In this document: positions 49,673 through 53,423 of the stretch, piece after piece
Numbering within the stretch: position 1 is the first letter of the stretch
Layout of the letters: each line of letters starts with the position of its first letter
Source: PALSA-1006 sp964571195
Lineage (GTDB): Bacteria; Pseudomonadota; Gammaproteobacteria; Burkholderiales; Gallionellaceae
Length of the DNA: 53,423 bases
Reading direction: 5' to 3'
Assembly (NCBI GenBank): GCA_964571195.1
Contig: CAZNAD010000017.1
Location: 1 to 53,423 of the forward strand
Notes under the pieces: model-generated
Told to the model about the DNA's origin: nothing
Databases searched by the model: none
Seen by the model: only the letters and a program-made list of their open reading frames with translations
Translations under genes and position numbers: made by a program

Positions 49673-51502
49673 ATGTCTCGCGCGCTTCGCAATATCGCCA
49701 TCATCGCCCACGTTGACCACGGCAAGACCACCCTCGTTGACCAACTCCTGCGCCAATCCGGCACCTTCCGCGACAACCAGAAGGTTGATGCGCGGGTGAT
49801 GGACAGCAACGATCTGGAAAAAGAGCGCGGCATCACCATTCTGGCGAAGAACACCGCCATCGAATACAACGGTACCCACATCAACATCGTCGACACGCCG
49901 GGACACGCCGACTTCGGCGGCGAGGTGGAGCGCGTGCTGGGTATGGTGAATGGCGTGCTGCTGCTGGTGGATGCGGTGGAAGGCCCGATGCCGCAGACCC
50001 GTTTCGTGACCAAGAAAGCACTGGCGCTGGGTCTCAAGCCCATCGTCGTGATCAACAAGGTTGACCGTCCGGGCGCGCGTCCAGACTGGGTGCTGGATCA
50101 GACCTTCGATCTGTTCGATAAGCTGGGTGCCAGCGACGAACAACTCGACTTCCCGGTTATTTATGCTTCCGGCCTGAATGGCTGGGCTTGCCTCGAGCTG
50201 AATGATGCACCCTCCAAAGGCGGCTCGGCATCCGATATGAAGCCTTTGTTCGAGACCGTGCTTAAGCATGTGCCGACTCCGCCGGGCAGCCCTGATGCAC
50301 CGCTGCAACTGCAACTCGCCGCGCTGGACTATTCCACTTTCACCGGTCGCCTCGGTGTCGGTCGTGTGCTGAATGGCCGCATCAAGCCGGGCCAGGCGGT
50401 GGTGGTGATGAACCATGAGAAACAGGTCAGTTCCGGTCGTATCAATCAGGTGCTGGGTTTCCAGGGGCTGGATCGTGTGCCGGTCGATAGCGCCGAAGCG
50501 GGCGACATCATCATCATCTCCGGTCTGGAAGACATCGGTATCGGTGTCACCATCTGTGACAAGGATAATCCGGTCGGTCTGCCGATGCTGCTGGTGGATG
50601 AGCCGACGTTGACCATGGACTTCATGGTCAACACTTCGCCGCTGGCCGGTACCGAAGGCAAGTTCGTCACCAGCCGCCAGATTCGCGACCGTCTGACCAA
50701 AGAATTGCTGACCAACGTCGCGTTGCGTGTCGAAGATACTCAGGATGCGGATATTTTCCGCGTTTCTGGTCGCGGCGAGTTGCACCTCACCATCCTGCTG
50801 GAGAACATGCGCCGCGAGGGCTTCGAGATGGCCGTCGGTAAACCGCGCGTGGTCTACAAAGAGATCAACGGCGAAAAATGCGAGCCGTACGAGAATCTGA
50901 CTATCGATCTGGAAGACGGTCATCAGGGCTCCATCATGGAAGAGATCGGTCGCCGTCGCGGTGAACTGACCAACATGGAATCCGATGGCCAGGGACGTAC
51001 CCGCCTTGAGTATCACATTCCTGCGCGCGGTCTGATCGGCTTCCAATCCGACTTTATGACCATGACGCGCGGTACCGGCCTGATGAGCCATGTGTTCGAC
51101 GACTACGGCCCGGTCAAGGCCGATCTGCCCGGTCGCCACAACGGCGTGCTGATCTCGCAGGAAGATGGCGAGGCGGTGGCTTATGCGCTGTGGAACCTGG
51201 AAGATCGCGGTCGCATGTTCGTGTCGCCCGGCGACAAGTTGTACGAAGGTATGGTGATCGGCATCCATAGCCGCGACAACGACCTCATCGTCAATCCGAT
51301 CAAGGGCAAGAAGCTGACCAACGTGCGCGCCTCGGGTACCGATGAAGCCGTGCGTCTGACTACTCCCATCCAGATGACGCTGGAATCGGCGGTCGAGTTC
51401 ATCGACGACGACGAGCTGGTCGAGCTGACACCGAAATCGATCCGTATCCGCAAGCGTTACCTGAAGGAACACGAGCGTAAACGCGCAACCAAGTCAGAGT
51501 GA
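49673..51502 (+). CDS. typA: Ribosome-associated translational GTPase TypA/BipA
   Basis: TypA (BipA) is an EF-G-like GTPase that assists 50S assembly and stress adaptation. The 609-residue protein begins MSRALRNIAIIAHVDHGKTTLVDQLL, with switch motif ERGITILAKNTAI, DTPGHADFGGEVERVL and VINKVDRPGARPD. The BipA-specific C-terminal region is marked by RRGELTNMESDGQGRTRLEYHIPARGLIGF and HSRDNDLIVNPIKGKKLTNVRASGTDEAVRLT. The ATG lies after GTAGGTAGCAG. It is preceded by a 354-bp intergenic region and closed by a long palindromic terminator shared with lysS. Confidence 0.97.
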   Translation: MSRALRNIAIIAHVDHGKTTLVDQLLRQSGTFRDNQKVDARVMDSNDLEKERGITILAKNTAIEYNGTHINIVDTPGHADFGGEVERVLGMVNGVLLLVDAVEGPMPQTRFVTKKALALGLKPIVVINKVDRPGARPDWVLDQTFDLFDKLGASDEQLDFPVIYASGLNGWACLELNDAPSKGGSASDMKPLFETVLKHVPTPPGSPDAPLQLQLAALDYSTFTGRLGVGRVLNGRIKPGQAVVVMNHEKQVSSGRINQVLGFQGLDRVPVDSAEAGDIIIISGLEDIGIGVTICDKDNPVGLPMLLVDEPTLTMDFMVNTSPLAGTEGKFVTSRQIRDRLTKELLTNVALRVEDTQDADIFRVSGRGELHLTILLENMRREGFEMAVGKPRVVYKEINGEKCEPYENLTIDLEDGHQGSIMEEIGRRRGELTNMESDGQGRTRLEYHIPARGLIGFQSDFMTMTRGTGLMSHVFDDYGPVKADLPGRHNGVLISQEDGEAVAYALWNLEDRGRMFVSPGDKLYEGMVIGIHSRDNDLIVNPIKGKKLTNVRASGTDEAVRLTTPIQMTLESAVEFIDDDELVELTPKSIRIRKRYLKEHERKRATKSE

Positions 51503-51512
51503 TCGAAGTTCG

Positions 51513-51562
51513 AATGCAGCAATAAGAAAGGGGCGCTTCTGCGCCCCTTTCTTATTGCTGCA
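51513..51562. terminator. Long palindromic bidirectional terminator between typA and lysS
   Basis: Two perfectly complementary 23-base arms surround a TTCT loop. The core GGGGCGC/GCGCCCC is flanked by AATAAGAAA/TTTCTTATT, which supplies a T-rich tract to both strands. It lies between the stops of convergent genes. Confidence 0.9.
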
Positions 51563-51572
51563 TGAATACGGA

Positions 51573-53078
51573 TCAGGACTCCGGGCGCATGTGCGGGAAC
51601 AGGATCACATCACGGATCGCGGCACTGTCGGTCAGCAACATCACCAGACGGTCAATGCCGATACCTTGGCCGGCGGTAGGGGGCAGGCCGTATTCCAGCG
51701 CGCGGATGTAATCGCCGTCTTTGAACATCGCTTCCTCGTCGCCCGCATCCTTCGCCATTACCTGAGCATCGAAACGCGCCTCCTGGTCTTCCGGGTCGTT
51801 CAATTCGGAGAAGCCGTTGGCGAGTTCGCGTCCGACGACGAACAGCTCGAAACGTTCGGTGATCTCGGGACGGGCATCACTGCTGCGTGCCAGCGGTGAA
51901 ACTTCCACGGGATAATCGACGATGAAGGTCGGTTCGAACAGTTGATGTTCCGCGAGCTCCTCGAACAGGGAGAGTTGTAAGCCGCCCACGGCGTCTTTCG
52001 GGTTGTATTTTGCTTTCAGGTCTTGCAGTTCGTTAATGAGGAAGTCACGGTCGTTCAATTGCGCATCGCTGAATTGCGGATGATATTTTTGCACCGCCTG
52101 AACCATGGTCAAGCGGTGGAATGGTTTGCCCAGATCCAGTTCTCGCCCCTGATAACTGATGATCGTAGTGCCCAGCACCTTGCGTGCGACTTCGGCGAGC
52201 AGCTTCTCGGTGAAGTCCATCAGATACTTGTAGTCGCGGTAGGCCTCGTAGAATTCGATCATGGTGAATTCCGGGTTGTGCCGCGTGGAAACTCCCTCGT
52301 TGCGGAAGTTGCGGTTGATCTCGAACACCTTCTCGAATCCGCCCACCACCAGACGCTTCAGATACAACTCGGGCGCGATACGCAGGTACATCTGCATGTC
52401 GAGCGCGTTGTGATGGGTGATGAAAGGCTTGGCCGATGCGCCGCCGGGGATGGGGTGCAACATCGGTGTCTCGACTTCGAGATAATCGTGGCGCGCGAAG
52501 AATTCGCGTATCGCCTGAATTACCTTAGAGCGGATGACAAAGGTTTTGCGCGTCTCTTCGTTGGTGATGAGGTCGACGTAACGCTGGCGGTATTTTTGTT
52601 CCTGGTCGGTGAGGCCGTGGAATTTTTCCGGCAGGGGGCGCAGCGCCTTGGTTAGCAGGCGGAGCTGTGTGACACGCACCGACAGTTCGCCGGTCTTGGT
52701 CTTGAACAACACACCGGTGGCGCCGAGGATGTCGCCGAGGTCGTGATGTTTGAAAGCGTTGTGTGCCTCTTCACCGGTATCGCCGTTGCTGATGAACAAC
52801 TGGATGCGTCCGCTCATGTCCTGCACGGTGGCGAAGCTGGCTTTGCCCATCACTCGTTTCAACAACATGCGCCCCGCGACGGAGACGGCGATGTGTGCGG
52901 CTTCCAGTTCATCATGCGACTTCTCGCCGAATTCGGCATGCAATGCCCCGGCCATATCCTTGCGCTCGAAATCGTTGGGGAAGGCGACGCCTTCTTTGCG
53001 CAGGGCACTCAGTTTGGCGCGGCGCTCGGCAATGATCTGGTTCTCGTCATGCGGTATCAGGGTCGGTTCGGTGGTCAT
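51573..53078 (-). CDS. lysS: Lysyl-tRNA synthetase, class II
   Basis: LysS attaches lysine to tRNA-Lys. The 501-residue protein has an N-terminal OB-fold anticodon-binding domain (about 60-150, VAGRMLLKRVMGKASFATVQDMSGRIQLF). The class II core follows: motif 1 around EVETPMLHPIPGGASAKPF, motif 2 FRNEGVSTRHNPEFTMIEFYEAY and motif 3 GQGIGIDRLVMLLTD. Length and motifs are standard. It follows prfB by 15 bp on the same strand, the prfB-lysS order seen in many proteobacteria, and ends at the palindrome shared with typA. Confidence 0.98.
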   Translation of the reverse strand: MTTEPTLIPHDENQIIAERRAKLSALRKEGVAFPNDFERKDMAGALHAEFGEKSHDELEAAHIAVSVAGRMLLKRVMGKASFATVQDMSGRIQLFISNGDTGEEAHNAFKHHDLGDILGATGVLFKTKTGELSVRVTQLRLLTKALRPLPEKFHGLTDQEQKYRQRYVDLITNEETRKTFVIRSKVIQAIREFFARHDYLEVETPMLHPIPGGASAKPFITHHNALDMQMYLRIAPELYLKRLVVGGFEKVFEINRNFRNEGVSTRHNPEFTMIEFYEAYRDYKYLMDFTEKLLAEVARKVLGTTIISYQGRELDLGKPFHRLTMVQAVQKYHPQFSDAQLNDRDFLINELQDLKAKYNPKDAVGGLQLSLFEELAEHQLFEPTFIVDYPVEVSPLARSSDARPEITERFELFVVGRELANGFSELNDPEDQEARFDAQVMAKDAGDEEAMFKDGDYIRALEYGLPPTAGQGIGIDRLVMLLTDSAAIRDVILFPHMRPES

Positions 53079-53093
53079 AATCGTTCTCTTAAG

Positions 53094-53423
53094 TTAAACG
53101 CCTTGCTTCAAGCTCGCTGCAATGAAATCGTCCAGATCGCCATCCAGCACGGCCTGGGTATTACCTACTTCGTAGTTGGTGCGCAGGTCTTTGATGCGTG
53201 ACTGGTCGAGTACATAACTGCGGATCTGGTGGCCCCAGCCGATGTCGGATTTGGTGTCTTCCAGCACCTGCTTCTCGGCATTGCGTTTGCGCAACTCCTC
53301 TTCGTACATGCGCGACTTCAGCATGGACATCGCTTCGGCGCGGTTCTTGTGCTGCGAGCGGTCGTTCTGGCACTGCACCACGATGTTGGTCGGGATGTGG
53401 GTGATACGCACCGCCGAGTCGGT
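53094..53423 (-). CDS. prfB: Peptide chain release factor 2, C-terminal part (cut by window edge)
   Basis: RF2 ends translation at UGA and UAA codons. Only the last 109 or so residues are visible, beginning TDSAVRITHIPTNIVVQCQNDRSQHKNRAEAM. This is the stretch just after the catalytic GGQ loop, which must lie a few codons beyond the edge. The end of the frame reads IRSYVLDQSRIKDLRTNYEVGNTQAVLDGDLDDFI, typical of RF2 rather than RF1. The programmed frameshift site near the gene's start is outside the window and cannot be assessed. lysS follows by 15 bp. Confidence 0.95.
   Translation of the reverse strand, partial: TDSAVRITHIPTNIVVQCQNDRSQHKNRAEAMSMLKSRMYEEELRKRNAEKQVLEDTKSDIGWGHQIRSYVLDQSRIKDLRTNYEVGNTQAVLDGDLDDFIAASLKQGV

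Noticed and set aside
49655..51472. 605-residue minus-strand frame over typA
   Set aside because: It is the full-length shadow of typA, with no recognisable domain.
1..53423. CRISPR array, prophage or complete insertion sequence
   Set aside because: No regularly spaced repeats, phage structural genes or transposase genes were seen; the repeats present are short palindromes, one direct-repeat pair and one inverted-repeat pair.

Overview
The window is a 53.4-kb piece of a betaproteobacterial chromosome. The order gyrA-serC-PGDH-pheA-hisC-DAHP synthase-tyrA-aroA/cmk-rpsA-ihfB-lapA-lapB-pyrF-rfaE1-hldD, the tsaE-amiC pair divergent from queG, and lysS behind prfB all fit a member of the Nitrosomonadales. 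The abundance of diguanylate cyclases, a haem-type sensor and a hemerythrin would suit a Gallionellaceae-like freshwater organism. That family-level guess is inference; no rRNA gene is present to confirm it.

Region 1 (1-18400) is core metabolism on the + strand. gyrA is followed by a supra-operon for serine and aromatic amino acids, with several 4-nt ATGA overlaps. It ends in an AroA-Cmk fusion. The translation and nucleoid genes rpsA and ihfB follow, then lapA-lapB (LPS homeostasis), pyrF, two ADP-heptose genes and a comEA-like gene closed by a strong terminator.

Region 2 (18400-30450) is accessory and regulatory. It holds a diguanylate cyclase with a periplasmic CxxCH motif, an flhD without flhC, and a lipoprotein gene bounded by 23-bp inverted repeats and 80-bp direct repeats. 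A two-piece YeeE/YedE transporter sits next to cysM, suggesting thiosulfate assimilation. After amiC/tsaE and queG comes a four-gene stressosome-like module: GGDEF protein, an RsbT-like kinase fused to an RsbX/SpoIIE-type phosphatase, RsbR-like and RsbS-like.

Region 3 (30500-44260) is a fatty-acid beta-oxidation cluster: fadE, SDR, fadD, yciA, a 3-hydroxyacyl-CoA dehydrogenase/enoyl-CoA hydratase fusion and thiolase. Two defence-like genes are lodged between the fusion gene and the thiolase. One is an AT-rich TIR-like protein with an unrecognised N-terminal domain; the other is a DUF1016/YhcG PD-(D/E)XK nuclease. This pair is the best candidate here for an undescribed system. The cluster is followed by two chalcone-isomerase-like secreted paralogs and an ATP-grasp-like protein.

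Region 4 (44260-53423) holds a diguanylate cyclase with an NMT1/THI5-type periplasmic binding domain, mdh, tRNA-Thr(UGU) with a promoter of stringent type, bacteriohemerythrin, a Cys-rich hypothetical gene, typA, lysS and the 3' end of prfB. Two long, almost perfect palindromes act as shared terminators between convergent genes. Recurrent GC-rich palindromic repeats occur upstream of rpsA, at the end of rfaE1 and, in frame, inside the beta-oxidation fusion gene.
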